A stretch of 64,000 nt of DNA from Vicia villosa (lineage: Eukaryota; Streptophyta; Magnoliopsida; Fabales; Fabaceae), in the NCBI RefSeq assembly GCF_029867415.1, contig NC_081185.1:30642245-30706244 (forward strand), in the 5' to 3' direction. The position numbers and the translations under genes were made by a program. This document shows positions 47,894-59,299 of the stretch, piece after piece. A model generated the notes under the pieces. The model worked only from the letters and a program-made list of their open reading frames with translations, did no database searches and was not told the origin of the DNA. How positions within the stretch are numbered: position 1 is the first letter of the stretch; every line of letters starts with the position of its first letter.

Positions 47894-50749
47894 ATGTCAC
47901 CCCTTATTTTAAACATGATATCCCCTCATTTTGCATTATTTCCAAAATACCCCTGACACTATTAACTTAAATTTTTTATCTTTTCTGAACAAAAATTACG
48001 GTGGGAGAAAATCACTCAAAAAGTCATTTTCCGGTACTTTTGATCAAATTTCTGGTACCTTTTTTGTCCGATATCGGAAATTATTTGATTTTAACGAATT
48101 TTCGGTAGTCATATACTAGAAATTTCAAATTTTTAGTGTGATTTACCGGAGATTTTAAAAATTCGTTAATTTTACATAACTCATTACCCTGTACCATACC
48201 AGATATTTCACATTTCCGGTAGAAAACCCAGTACCAGAAATTTCTTTAAAACTTGAAATTTCCGGTATGGCAGATGAAGTTTTATATCTTTGCGGTCCTG
48301 AACCGGCAACTTCAACTTCTTCTACGAATTCATGTAGTGATCTTACGCAGTACTTCGCCACAGATACGGTATGTTTACTTTACTTACACAATTTTTTTTT
48401 TGTTTTTATAAATTGATGCAGTTATCTGATTGTACGTTTTTGTGATTGACAGATTTTTGAATCACGAGATAAGGTTCTAGAATGAGCACGTTCAATTGAA
48501 AAAAGTCTTGGTATTGCTGTTGTTACAATTCGATTCTTCTAATGGAATGCGAGGGAGGAAAGATAAATTGATTATGGGCTCTGATAGAGAAGGAAATTAC
48601 AAAAAGAAAAATGAAGTCGCGATCCCTTCTTATGGCAATTCTACTATGAGGCTTAGATGCCCATTTAGGTTGAGATCTGTTCCGAGTGGTATTGGTTGGA
48701 AGGTGGTGGTTAAATGTGGGATGCATAATCATAGACTAGATAAGGATTTGGTAGGTCATGACATCTTGGGCCGTCTAAAAGATGATGAAAGAAAGTTTGT
48801 GAATGACATGACGAAGTACAATATGGCACCAAGGTACATCGTGTCTGCTTTGAAAGACAAAGACCCAAGAAATATTACGAGTACTACCCAGATATACCGA
48901 GTTAGAGCAACATACAGACTGGGCAAGAGAGGTGCACTAACAAAAATGCAAATGTTATTGAGCCTTATTCACCAAGAGAAATACATGTGTTGGTCTAGAA
49001 ATAAGGAGAGTTCAGATATTGTGGCTGATATCTTCTGGACACACCCTAACTCTGTCAAGTTGTTGAATATGTTTCCTCTGGTGTTGATTTTTGATTGCAC
49101 GTACAAAACAAATAGGTAAGAATTTTAATTTTAATTTCTCCCATCTTAAAAATAAGTTGAGTGAGCTGGTTGCTGAATGCGTTTTTTAATCGTGCAGGTA
49201 CCGACTACCTCTGCTTGAGATTGTTGGTGTTACATCAGCAAAATTGACGTTTTCAGTTGCTTTTGCATATTTGGAATATGAAAGAGAGGAGAACTTAACA
49301 TGGGCACTAGATAAGCTTAACGAGTTGTTCTATTATGAGAAGTTGCTACCAGATGTCATGGTGACGGACCGGGAACTTGCATTAATGAATGCCATTGATT
49401 CTGTGTATCTAAATGTGTCTCATTTGCTGTGTACGTTTCATATTTCAAAAAACGTTAGCATGAAATTTAAAGAGTATGTGAAATCAGAAAGACAAGAACA
49501 TGTCATGGATCAATGGAACAACATGATGTATTCAAATACAAAAGACGAAGATATCATGGATCTATGGAACAACATGATGCATTAATGTCAGTTGGAATAT
49601 GCTGATGCTTCACAAGGGAGTCGGACTACGAAGAGATCATGCACACAACCAAGTGGGACTCAATCGTCATCCATGTCGATTGGTAAGCAACCATCTACCA
49701 ATTCTACAAAAGGCAAGTACTTGTCACAGTTTCCGACTTTCTTTCATCCATACATCGATGACATTGTTGATGTTGAACCAAATAGAAATTATGGTTTCCG
49801 TTGTATTTCATCTGCATTAGGATGGGGGAAGATGCATGTTATGATGTTCGAAGACAGTTTCATACTCAAATCCAGCAACACACAGATTTGTTTTCCAAGT
49901 TGTTCTATGACACTGTCTCTGATGTTAGTACTTAATTACTCGTAAAACACTTGAGTGTTCAGGGTAAAGAGAAATGAATGTCGATTCCACATATGGGTTA
50001 CCCTATTTCTTCTAGATACAGTGTTGTATTTGTTTATCTTTCCATGTTAATGAACATAAGATTTTCCCTTCTTCTCATAGCTCCATCCCCATACACGAGT
50101 CGACATACAATCATTGTTGTTGCTTTTGTCAACCGTAATCATTTGGTTCAGGTGAAGTTGAGATCCGATTGTCCACTGCCTCCCGTCACTGATTGTTGGA
50201 AGAAGAATTGTTCTAATAATGCAAAAGCATGGGAAACAGCATATGCGGGTCGGTTCAGACACTGTGAAGAATTGTCTAGGAAGTAAGACATTGAGAAGAA
50301 TTGTTCTAATGATCCAAAAACTATAGTTTTATTGTAATGCATCTATGTATGACATTTATTCTATTTATATATTAATACGGTTCATTATTTCTACATGTAT
50401 TTTATTCAAGTTTTAAAAAAAAATAAGTCTCAGTATTACCAGAAATTTGAAATTTTCAGTACCAAAAATTTTACCAGAAATTTCAAATTTGCGGTAATTT
50501 TATAAACTGAAGTCATACCAGAAATTTCAAATTTTCGGTACCGGATATTTAAAATGTCTGGTATGTTTCTAACTTATTACCGGAAATTTCAAATATCCGG
50601 TACCGGAAATTTTAAATTTCCCGTCTGTATCATCTGGCGCGATAAATAGGTAAAATCAACAAAATTTCTGGTACGGAACCAAAAATTTAAAAATTTCCGG
50701 TATTTTAAAGGGATAATATGGTAAAAACACACCCATTGGGGGGTGACAT
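47894..50749 (+). mobile_element. Mutator-like element (MULE) with transposase-OTU gene
   Basis: Bounded by ATGTCACCCC on the left and its complement GGGGTGACAT on the right. Similarity just inside is patchy, and a weaker inverted match (GATAACTGTT / AACAGTTAAC) extends some 22 bp outside on each side. I found no convincing 9-bp TSD. Subterminal zones at 48020-48260 and 50430-50720 are packed with degenerate, often palindromic copies of CCGGAAATTTCAAATTTTCGG-like sequence. The interior holds a single transposase gene in the plus orientation. The element lies just downstream of PPO2. Confidence 0.78.
48267..50286 (+). pseudogene. MULE transposase with C-terminal OTU-protease-like domain, inactivated
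   Basis: Exon 1 is 48267-48368 (MADEVLYLCGPEP); exon 2 is 48453-49115; exon 3 starts at 49198. A FAR1-type DNA-binding region (RLRCPFRLRSVPSGIGWKV, KCGMHNHRLDKDLVGH) is followed by the transposase core: FDCTYKTNRYRLPLLEIVGV (first Asp), VMVTDRELALMNAI (second Asp) and HLLCTFHISKNV. An OTU-like domain follows (FHPYIDDIVDVEPN-YGFR, VAFVNRNHLVQVKL, CPLPPVTDCWKK). The position expected to hold the OTU catalytic Cys (consensus DGNCGFR) reads NRNYGFR. Breaks: stop at 48483-48485, a frameshift near 48530, stop at 49583-49585, a frameshift near 49830 and a further stop. The gene cannot make an active enzyme. Confidence 0.85.
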
Positions 50750-50806
50750 GTTAATTTCTCTAACTGTTAACATAAATTGAACAATACATTTAAACATCAA
50801 GTATAC

Positions 50807-51024
50807 TGTAACACCCCGATATCCGCTACACACATCAACCGTGTCGGCCAACCGAACATGTCACCAGCTTAATCAATACTCCCCCTAGGTCCGCTTACCG
50901 GCTGCCCAGGAAATATTGTTTTTGCCTCCCGCAGGAATTGAACCAGGGGGAGTATTGATTAAGCTGGTGACATGCTCGGTTGGCCGACACGGTTGATGCG
51001 TGTAGCGGATATCGGGGTGTTACA
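50807..51024. mobile_element. Foldback element, two 80-bp arms, TG...CA ends, 5-bp TSD
   Basis: The left arm (50807-50886, TGTAACACCCCGATATCC...) and right arm (50945-51024) are inverted copies with two mismatches, around a 58-bp loop. Direct TATAC repeats flank it (50802-50806 and 51025-51029). The termini TGTAAC/GTTACA and 5-bp duplication are those of LTR retroelements, whereas the long hairpin is MITE-like. On the minus strand the loop contains GGTTCAATTCC followed by TGCGGGAGGC, resembling a tRNA T-arm/B box. See the findings. Confidence 0.85.
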
Positions 51025-51378
51025 TATACCGTTTCAAAGTTTCAACATCTTTAGATTATTTTCGATTGATATTGCAATCGTCACATCTAACTTGATTCGA
51101 TATTTTGTTTCGTAATAGGTAAATGTATTTCAGATAACCCTTAAATTTTCATCCATTTTTAGTTCAAAATTGCTAAAATGAATCTTCCCTTCATTGTCAA
51201 TCGAGGGTGAACATTACTTGAGTTTCACAATTTTTTGATTGTTTGAATATTGTAGGAGTATCTCCAATCATGGATTGCATCGAAATATTCTTTTTTTTTC
51301 TATATAGTCGTGTGTATGATTCTTTATGGCCCCTCAACGCATTGATAAGTTGTTGGCGGAAAAATGTATAATCCTCCT

Positions 51379-54300
51379 TGTCGCTACCGCGAAAATTAAC
51401 AGAGTCGCCACTAACATATTTATCCTGAAAAGGAAGGGAATGCCAGCAAACCACAAAACAAAACAACGGTCTCTCGACCAGAGAAAAAGGGTAAGGGAGT
51501 CGGTTACGCGAGGGGAAGGTATTAGCACCCCTCACGCCCATCGTACTCGATGGTATCCACGCTTGTGTCTAAAACTATGGGTGTGTAAGCAAACTGCGCT
51601 AATTTGGACTAAAATGCATGCAAAATGTAGGGAAAAGAAAGAGTTATACTCGCATGGGCCCTACCCCGCTGCCTACGTATCCTTTTTGAGGAATCAGAGG
51701 TACCGTAGCTCGGCTAACTAATTTTGTTTGTTTTATGTTTTTTAGGTGAACGAGTTACATTCGCACTCCGCTGCTCGACCTTTGGAGACTTATGCTGGGA
51801 ATGGAGCGGAAATAACAAGCTCTTAAGAAAAGAAAATCAAAGAGTGTGGTTTGTGTTTTAAAAGATGCATGAGGAACACCTAAGCTAAGGGGGGAAAGCT
51901 TGCTACCTAATGTTATCATACAAAGGGTACAAGTCTAAACTAAACTAGCAACCTACAGGGGATAAGGGAAACAAACAATAATGTCACACAAACGAGCTCC
52001 GCTCGTAAAGCAAACAAAACCAACGGTACTGACCGAATGGTAGAAAAGCGGTCTCGCCATAGCCAAGGGGAGCAACTCAACCCAAGTCAACCAAGCATTA
52101 GACCTCGCGAAAATGATCGGGCCATAGACAAGAGGAGCGAGTCCCTCTCAGCAACCAAGCCGTCACGGATCGAAAAGGAAAACGGTGCGTGCGTACACCG
52201 AGCATCAACGTCGAGCGACGCGAGCTATAGGAAAGGCGGGGGTCCGGCTACATGAACCCTTTTCCTGACATACTCGATAACAAGATCTTGTGTAGGTTCA
52301 GAAGCGAGCCACGCGTAGCGTGCGCATACTGAACAGACTCGATGAGACTAGGTGGGGGTTGATTGCTAACCCTTTTCGCGTGCCTTCCATGAGGACTTAA
52401 CGGAGTTCCATATAGGACTTATTACACCGTGACTCCCTGCCGCAAAGCACAAATATAAACACACCAACAAAAACAGAGCCTCTTTCGAGGGCTTGGCCAG
52501 ATGCATGTCTAGGTCCTACTTCTCATGTTAAAGGATGATGCGAGAAAGCGATAAAGTGCGAGAAAAATAAAATGAAACAGGATCAATACCGAACGGATGA
52601 TGATCCGTAAACTAAAGTGAAGAGAGCAAGGAACTAAGAATCCCGCGAGTGAGCTAGCAAAGCAAAAGCAAATGGTCAGCACACCGATTAGCCATGAAAG
52701 CACACAAAGGTCGACATGCACGTCGAGTACAATCACAATACACCTGCAAGAGGAACAAGCAAACCAAACACGCAGATATAAAGTGATAGGAACGTGTCTC
52801 CCGGATGAGAACACGATACAAGTGAATAGGAATCGTGTTCCGCGAGTAAAGCGGAACACTCAAGCAATAAGCGCCGGTCGGTGACTATCCAAAAGCCTTG
52901 CACACTAGCACACAAGTTAGAGATAACAAACACCGCAATCGGAATTGCGTTATTACTATAAGGCGAAAAGAAACGGACAGGTAATGTACACACGGAATGA
53001 ATAATGAAACATCAAAGAGAAATCAAACATGGATGATCTACAAATTATTGAAAACTAAGCATCTAGTAGGATAGTACGTCTCATAAGCTTTCCGTCGATA
53101 TAAAGAACGTGCAAATCGGAGCTACGAGTAAAAAGTTATGCAAGATTGAAGTTAGAAAAGAAAGCACAAAAATTACACACAGGAACCGGTTCCTACACAG
53201 GACAACCCGATTCCTAGTACTAAAAACCAGAGGCAGAAAACTGGGAACCGGTTCCCACCTAGGGACAACCCGACTCCTGGTACTAAATCACAGAAGCAAG
53301 CACATTTCAAATTACTGGGAACCGGTTCCCACCTAGGGACAACCCGGTTCCTAACACACAAATCAGAGGGCAAAAACAGCGCAGGAACCGGTTCCCACCT
53401 AGGGACAACCCGGTTCCTGGTACTAAAATGCAGAGAATCAACAATTTTGGATTGAGTGGGAACCGGTTCCCGCCTGGGACAACCCGGTTCCTGGCGGAGC
53501 AAACCAGTTTTTATGCATTTTTAGGACCTCAGAGCCATTTGCATTCAATCCAAAACCGTCCTGACTCGAAATCAAAGCGAACAAACATTGAATATTCAGG
53601 CTATACGTAAATCCGCAAATCAAATGAGTCACATATCAACAATTATGCTAAGTGCGACGCGTCGAGCAAGGCAAATATCAATCGAAAGCGTAACACATGC
53701 ATTTATACAAACACATTGAGTACGTCGCAAACAACACCAATGAACATCAACAATTATGCACACAAAATCATCAACGAATCACGGATTCAAACACGAGCAT
53801 CACAATTCATCATCAACGGATATCAATTACATGCAATGAACATTAAATCTAAACACAAATCACATGATCATTATCAATTCAAGCAAAAATGAACAAATTC
53901 ACCGATCAACCATCATCAATCAAGAACAAGAGGTAGATCTAGATTCGAATTCACATAATAATCAACAATTAAGCACTTAATTCAAGATCCGAAAGCTTAC
54001 CGGATGAAGATCTAACCAAAGTGCGAACACGAACTCGATATGAACGCGAACACGACACGAACGCGAACACAACTTGAAAGCGAAATCCGAAGTGAGAGAG
54101 AGGTAGAGGCGCGCGAGATTTGAGGAGAGAGAGAAGAAAATCAAACTTCGAATCTTAATTCTTCAATCCATGTTCTTGATCTTGATGAAGATTGATGAGT
54201 TTTTGATGAAAGTTTTATGTAATTTGTGGTTTTGATTCAAGAGAATTGAGAGAAAGTGTTTATGAATTTTTTGGGTGAAGTCAAGTTATGAGAGTCCTCC

Positions 54301-55242
54301 CCCTCTTTTGTGAAGAGCAAAATGTTTATATATTGTCAACGCGAAATGTCCAAATTGCCCTCGGTGCGTCTTATTTTGGCTCGTTTTTAAGGAAACTCGG
54401 TTCGGCTCTGAATTCCGGAACGAAACCAATGCCACTGCGAAGGTGACCAAATTCGTGAATCATCGCCGCGAGAATCGTCTCAATCCGATAAGCGACGAAG
54501 AAACTACGCGCGTTTGAATGACGAGAAACGTCGATTCATCTGGTGCGACCGTGCGAAACTTTGTGAGTACCGCTCAAAGAACTCGATAAAACCCCATCTT
54601 CGGCTCAGAATCTGAACAAACACGTGTGACGAAGAATCGAAGCTAACGAAATTTCCGAGAGAATTCCGCCAAAATGGACTTCATACGATAAAAATCGAAG
54701 GAGTTATGAATTTTCGAACTCGGCGCGACATACTCGAAAACACACTTTTTACCGAAACAACACGACGATCCTTAAAATTCTGGGAATTTTCCGTGCATAA
54801 TTGGCCTTCGGTCCGAACATATGAAATCTTGGTAATGATGGTACGGAGCTCCAGTTAAATTTTCAAGCGAATCCGACGAGCGGATTGAGAGATATAAATT
54901 TTCCGAGATCCGAAACCCTACATTCAGCACCGTTTTTCACTGCGAAACCTCAAATAATTTGCAAATCTGGTGACCTTCCTCAAATAATTGGATTCCGGGC
55001 CGAACACGAAAGTTGTAGATATCGTCGAAATAGTTGAGGCCACGCAAGAACTTAGCTCATATCACTTTCCAAATATGACTTGTGAATTTTCTCGTATTTC
55101 CACTGTTTAAACCATTTTTCACACCTTATCTTCTTAAACCCATGAAAACTCTTTATTATTTTTATTCAATTTTTGAATGACGAAATAAACGTCATTAATA
55201 ACTTATAGCTCAAATAAAGAGGGAAAATTTTGGGGTGTAACA
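51379..55242 (-). repeat. Ogre-type solo LTR, 3864 bp
   Basis: The plus-view start TGTCGCTACCGCG...AACAGAGTCGCCAC and end GAAAATTTTGGGGTGTAACA parallel the nested Ogre LTR ends (TGTAGCAACC...AGAGTCGCCACC and AAATTTTGGGGTATGACA). Flanking pentamers CTCCT and CTCTT differ at one base. No internal region adjoins, so it is a recombined solo LTR. It lies inside the OTU-MULE pseudogene, whose coding sequence continues on both sides. The region 52.0-53.1 kb has higher GC with many CG dinucleotides. A GGAACCGGTTCC array lies at 53180-53500. Long frames in it, such as 52509-52859, look like chance. Confidence 0.85.
53180..53500. repeat. Five-unit palindromic array GGAACCGGTTCC in the solo LTR
   Basis: GGAACCGGTTCC is followed about 13 bp later by ACAACCCGGTTCCTGG (or variants) and then a variable 35-50 bp spacer starting TACTAAA. 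Units begin near 53182, 53246, 53319, 53383 and 53459. The GGAACCGGTTCC core is a perfect 12-bp palindrome in every unit. Confidence 0.9.
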
Positions 55243-56703
55243 CTCTTTTCCTTTATCGAGCAAAGCAAAAACAACTCGAAAATTGACAATCCGTTCAATG
55301 TATTTGTTCATAAAAACCGGCATCTTGTCGATGAATTGAGTTTTTGGTAAAGGCGGTGAAAGAGGTGATTTGCTAATGCGAGTTCCTTTAAAAACACTTT
55401 TTTGAGACTTTGAAGATGGAGAATTTGGAAAAAGTTTGTCAACATGTTCAAAATACGAAGAAGACCGCATTGTTGAATTATTTGAAAAATGTACTTTCAA
55501 CATATTTTAACAAATCTACATATTTCTCACACACCTTCCTGAAAAGTGTAATGACTTTAACATATAATTCTTTCGTAGAAGAATTTATTATTAAATTCCA
55601 TGCATTCATTATTCTTTCCACAATCACGCTAGCTTTGACAATTATTCAGTCTTCACCCTTAATTTGTTTGGTCCATACCAATGATTTAACTCAACTTCTC
55701 ACATTTTTTGTGATGTGATACCTACAAAGTAATGCGTATGAAGTAGGAAAAACCTTTGCAAATGAATTCATTAACGCGCTGTCACGATCGGTGACAATGG
55801 ATTTTGGCGTGTCTTCTTTATCCTTTAACATTGCCTAACACACTTCTAAAGCCAAAGTAATGTTTCCCCCTTCTTCTTTCTCCAGAAATGCAAACCCGAC
55901 ATAATAAGTCTTCTTCGTAGAGGTAACCCCATCAATTTCCAATATTGGAAGCTTGTATTTGTTGGACTTATAAGTTGAATCAATGATGAGTACAATGGAA
56001 AAGTGTTGAACAACTTTATAGAATCAGGACGAGTCTAAAATATATCTCAACAATTACTCCATCCTCACACATTCGGTACCTATATATGATTTATTATCAT
56101 CCAGAAGTTTCAACAATTGTTGCATTTCAGTTCTATCCCCCCATAACACCTGTTGTTAAGAACACAAATATTGTATACTTACTTGATATTTGAGATATTT
56201 ACGGGTCTTTGCAAGTATATTTTTGGGCTGCACCATATTCAATGTCATGTCCGAAACGATTCTCTTCTCTTCTAGCAAAAGGCGACATGCAATAGGATGA
56301 CCAACTAAATTCTCATACATGTAATGTTTATGTAAACCACAAATCACATTAAATCACCATGTGTTATTTGCCAAAAGATAATCATGCAACTTAAAGGGGC
56401 ACTCACATTTTCTCGAGCCAATGCCATCTCGTTTGAACTTTCAGAGAGGCGTTATATACTTGTCACTTCTTTCCCATGTCATTGTCACAAATGCGCATCT
56501 TCTATCTAAACCATTATCGCACCTTCTGATACAACACCAAATCCCAATTTGGATGCCTCCGTGTGAATCCATTGGAGCATATGTTCACGAAACTCAAACT
56601 GTTGTCGATTCGTAAATTGGTTGCCAACATCTACCTCCTTGACATCAACTTGTTTCATATCCGTAGACAAAATAGGTTTGGGGATAACATTAGGGTGCAC
56701 CAT

Positions 56704-58240
56704 ATCTTACGCAAGCAATGACATAAAATAATCAAAAATCTGATTGAAATGAACTCTAAACTAATTTGGAAATGCATTTCTAAATTATCTTACCATGAAT
56801 ATGAAAATGCATTTCCGATGCAACATGTTTATTTTTCTCAGATTCCATAAAAAAATTAAAAATGTTCTTGTTTGAAAGTTATTTCTTGAACACACCACAC
56901 TGTATTATGTATTATGTTTTTCATATAATTTCATTCAACAAAAGACTAAAGAAGTAGATTCGAAAATTAATATCCAAACAATCCAAAAAGTAACTTTAGG
57001 ACAATATTCATCATTAGAACCAAGATCATTAGGAGTTGATCCGTCATAGAAATTGTAATACCTTAAATCTAGTTTCTTCAATAATGATAGACCATATAAA
57101 GAAGGTAAGATGAATACAATTTGGAAGTTACTTTTTAGATTGTTCAGATGTTAATTTTCGAACTAATTTCTTTGATTTTTTGCTACTATATTGTACAAGC
57201 TAGTGCGTTCAAAATTAATTTTCAAACATTCATAAGTTTTGAGAAATACATAGAGGCTTAGTTAAAAACCCTTTTTATTTTACCCCATCCATTGTGTTTA
57301 GTAACCGACATTCTGTTTCGCATAATGATAAAATTTGAAAATATTTTTAAAAATTTAAAATTATTTTAAGAAATTTGAGGTGAAGTCTATGGTGAAGGTT
57401 CAATTAACTCCTTTACCGGTGAGACTTAAAAATTATATCATTAGATATAATTGATGGTTTAGATTTGTATAGATTAAAATTAAAATACGCACACATTTTT
57501 CAGTGAATCATATCTCTACATCTTATATTTCAAATCTAATATATGTAATGTGTGTTCTATCCATGACTACAATGACATAAATTTTCATTTTAACGCATTT
57601 TAAGAGGGAAATTTATTTGGGATCTTACATAGCTTGACATTGTTTAGTTTGCAAAAGAAATGTTTACATTGATATATTATTAAAAACTACTACTTTCTTT
57701 CCTTGCTTTATTATGCATTGTATTAAATAAGACATGTTTTTCCTCTCAAAATCCTTTTCATTCTTCCCACAAAATCCTCCATATATCAATCAATTAAAGT
57801 ATATTGAGTTTTTTGTTGTGAAGAATTTGTTGTCTTTTTCACGAATGTTACAGTTGAAGCATGTTTTTTACTGATGAGAGAGGGTCAAATTTGTTAGTGG
57901 AGAGAGATAACTTGAAATACAAAGTGGAAAGAATTATTCAATACACAAATAAATATTCCTTAGAATTAAATGGTACTTGGGTGAGAAACCTAATTGAACC
58001 CTCACCCTAGAAGCCAACCACCCTAAATTAAAGTATTCAAACTTTTAAAAAATAAATTGTGAGCGTACGTCATAGATCATTTTAATTGTCAACGTTAAAC
58101 TTAATAGACATGTCAACACCATTAACGACATTTACAATTAACAACATTTAGTAACATACATTGACGATAAAATTGAAAAAAACTTACATATTCAATAATC
58201 AAATTGACATATACATAAACTTAAGTACTAAATTGAGAAT
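56704..58240. other. AT-rich intergenic DNA
   Basis: No coding sequence or RNA gene is supportable here. The DNA is AT-rich and unstructured to the eye, with only short frames. The right limit is a CACTA-like terminus at 58241. Confidence 0.55.
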
Positions 58241-58616
58241 CACTATAAGAAAACTACTCAAAGGCATCAGACAAAAATGGATTATGAAAAACAAAAACAA
58301 ATGCTAGAAAGTAATTAGCATTGGCTTAACGCTATTGTTAGATATACTCCTCAAAGTTTGATGCTAACAATTGTGTCTAATTGATATTATGCAATGTATG
58401 TTTTAGGAGACATTATTGTGAAGTTACAATCATTGATATACGGTGAAGACATTTTTAGATTTTTGAAGCATTACTAATATGGTTCAATGTTTGCTATTGA
58501 GTTTGCTTTAGCGAATAATAATTATAGCTTATATTGTTTTTAAATAAATGTAGAGAAAATCAAACTCACTCACATGTACATGTCTAAAAGAGTGAGAAAA
58601 TAATATCGTTCCTACC
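58241..58616 (+). mobile_element. Possible CACTA transposon end, truncated
   Basis: CACTATAAGAAAAC followed by CAAAGGCATCAGACAAAAATGG resembles the terminal inverted repeat and first subterminal bases of plant CACTA (En/Spm) elements. The opposite terminus (TTTTCTTATAGTG) is not found before the gypsy LTR begins at about 58617, so it would be a truncated fragment. No transposase is visible. Confidence 0.4.
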
Positions 58617-59299
58617 TGGCCGAGGTAGGAGTTGAAATCGGCCCAATTAATATAATAGTTCATAGAACTAGATCACGGTTGATTCGGTATGGTCACTATC
58701 CCACAAGAGGAAGATGGTTAAAGCTCAAAAGGAATTGATATTTGTGATAAGGTTGATGTCAAAAAAATGACATCACAAGTCCACTACCGAGTATAAAGTT
58801 CTAGAACATGGTAAACAAGGATAGATATGCCCTAAAAAACATCGAATTCAAGCATAAAATGAAGAGGGGACTATTGAATATCAGAACAAATTAAATCTTG
58901 ACAATTTTCAATGTGAATGGTTTTGGTTAAGCACATTTAGAAACCCTAATGAAATTGACGCAGTCGGAAGCCGCCCAAAGGAATAGCAAGCGCTAAACCT
59001 TGAATGAAAACATGGTTGCAAGCGCAAACCCTATAGATAAGCTCTGGAGTCCACCAGAAATAAAGAAAACTTTGGATTCTATTATAATAAAAGAGATAAT
59101 CCTTATGGCCATGCCAAAGGTCTTTAAATACAGAAAACAAATAAACCCTATTGGGCCTTATGGGCCTTTAATCCAAAACAAAATTAAATAAAACAAATAA
59201 AATAGATATTGCTTAAATATTAAAACTAAAATTGCTTAAATATTAAAATGCTTTCCGACGTGCGATTTCTTCTTTGATACGCACAATCCTCCTACATCA
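58617..59299 (-). repeat. 3' LTR of the gypsy deletion derivative
   Basis: The right edge (plus view CCTCCTACATCA) is set by analogy with the TGATGTAGGAGG start of the 600-bp LTR at 40493. The left edge near TGGCCGAGGTAGGAG at 58617 is a best guess. It contains GGGCCTTATGGGCC and TTTGCGCTTGCAACC-type blocks shared with the intron-6 copy. The pol frame reads into it: the stop at 59236 lies inside the LTR. Confidence 0.65.

Larger units (their letters stand above)
51197..56703 (-). pseudogene. Second MULE transposase-OTU pseudogene, split by a solo LTR
   Basis: Reading leftwards from 56703: an N-terminal region (HMLQWIHTEASKLGF), a FAR1-like segment (KCECPFKLHDYLLANNTW, ICGLHKHYMYENLVGHPIA, EEKRIVSDMTLNMVQPKNIL), then the core (IVLIIDSTYKSNKYKLPILE, TYYVGFAFLEKEEGGNITLA, SIVTDRDSALMNSF) with both Asp residues. 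The OTU segment (MPVFMNKYIERIVN, FRVVFALLDKGKE) follows at about 55340-55243. The rest (DYTFFRQQLINALRGHKESY, RLYRKKK) lies beyond the 51379-55242 solo LTR, at 51378-51197. Residues that should include the OTU catalytic Cys (DGNCG) are deleted between IVN and FRVV. Several stops and frameshifts are present. No terminal inverted repeat was identified. It is related to, but diverged from, the pseudogene at 48.3-50.3 kb. Confidence 0.8.

Noticed and set aside
47862..50789. Possible 9-bp TSD of the first MULE (ACATTACAT / ACAATACAT)
   Set aside because: The pair does not sit directly against matching termini, has a mismatch, and AT-rich flanks make such matches likely by chance.
50924..50944. A tRNA gene or SINE in the foldback loop
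   Set aside because: Only the T-arm/B-box-like part is present; no A box, acceptor stem or anticodon arm can be folded.
52509..52993. Several overlapping frames up to 116 codons in both strands
   Set aside because: They lie inside the Ogre-type solo LTR, show no domain, overlap on both strands and are best explained by the higher GC of this LTR segment.
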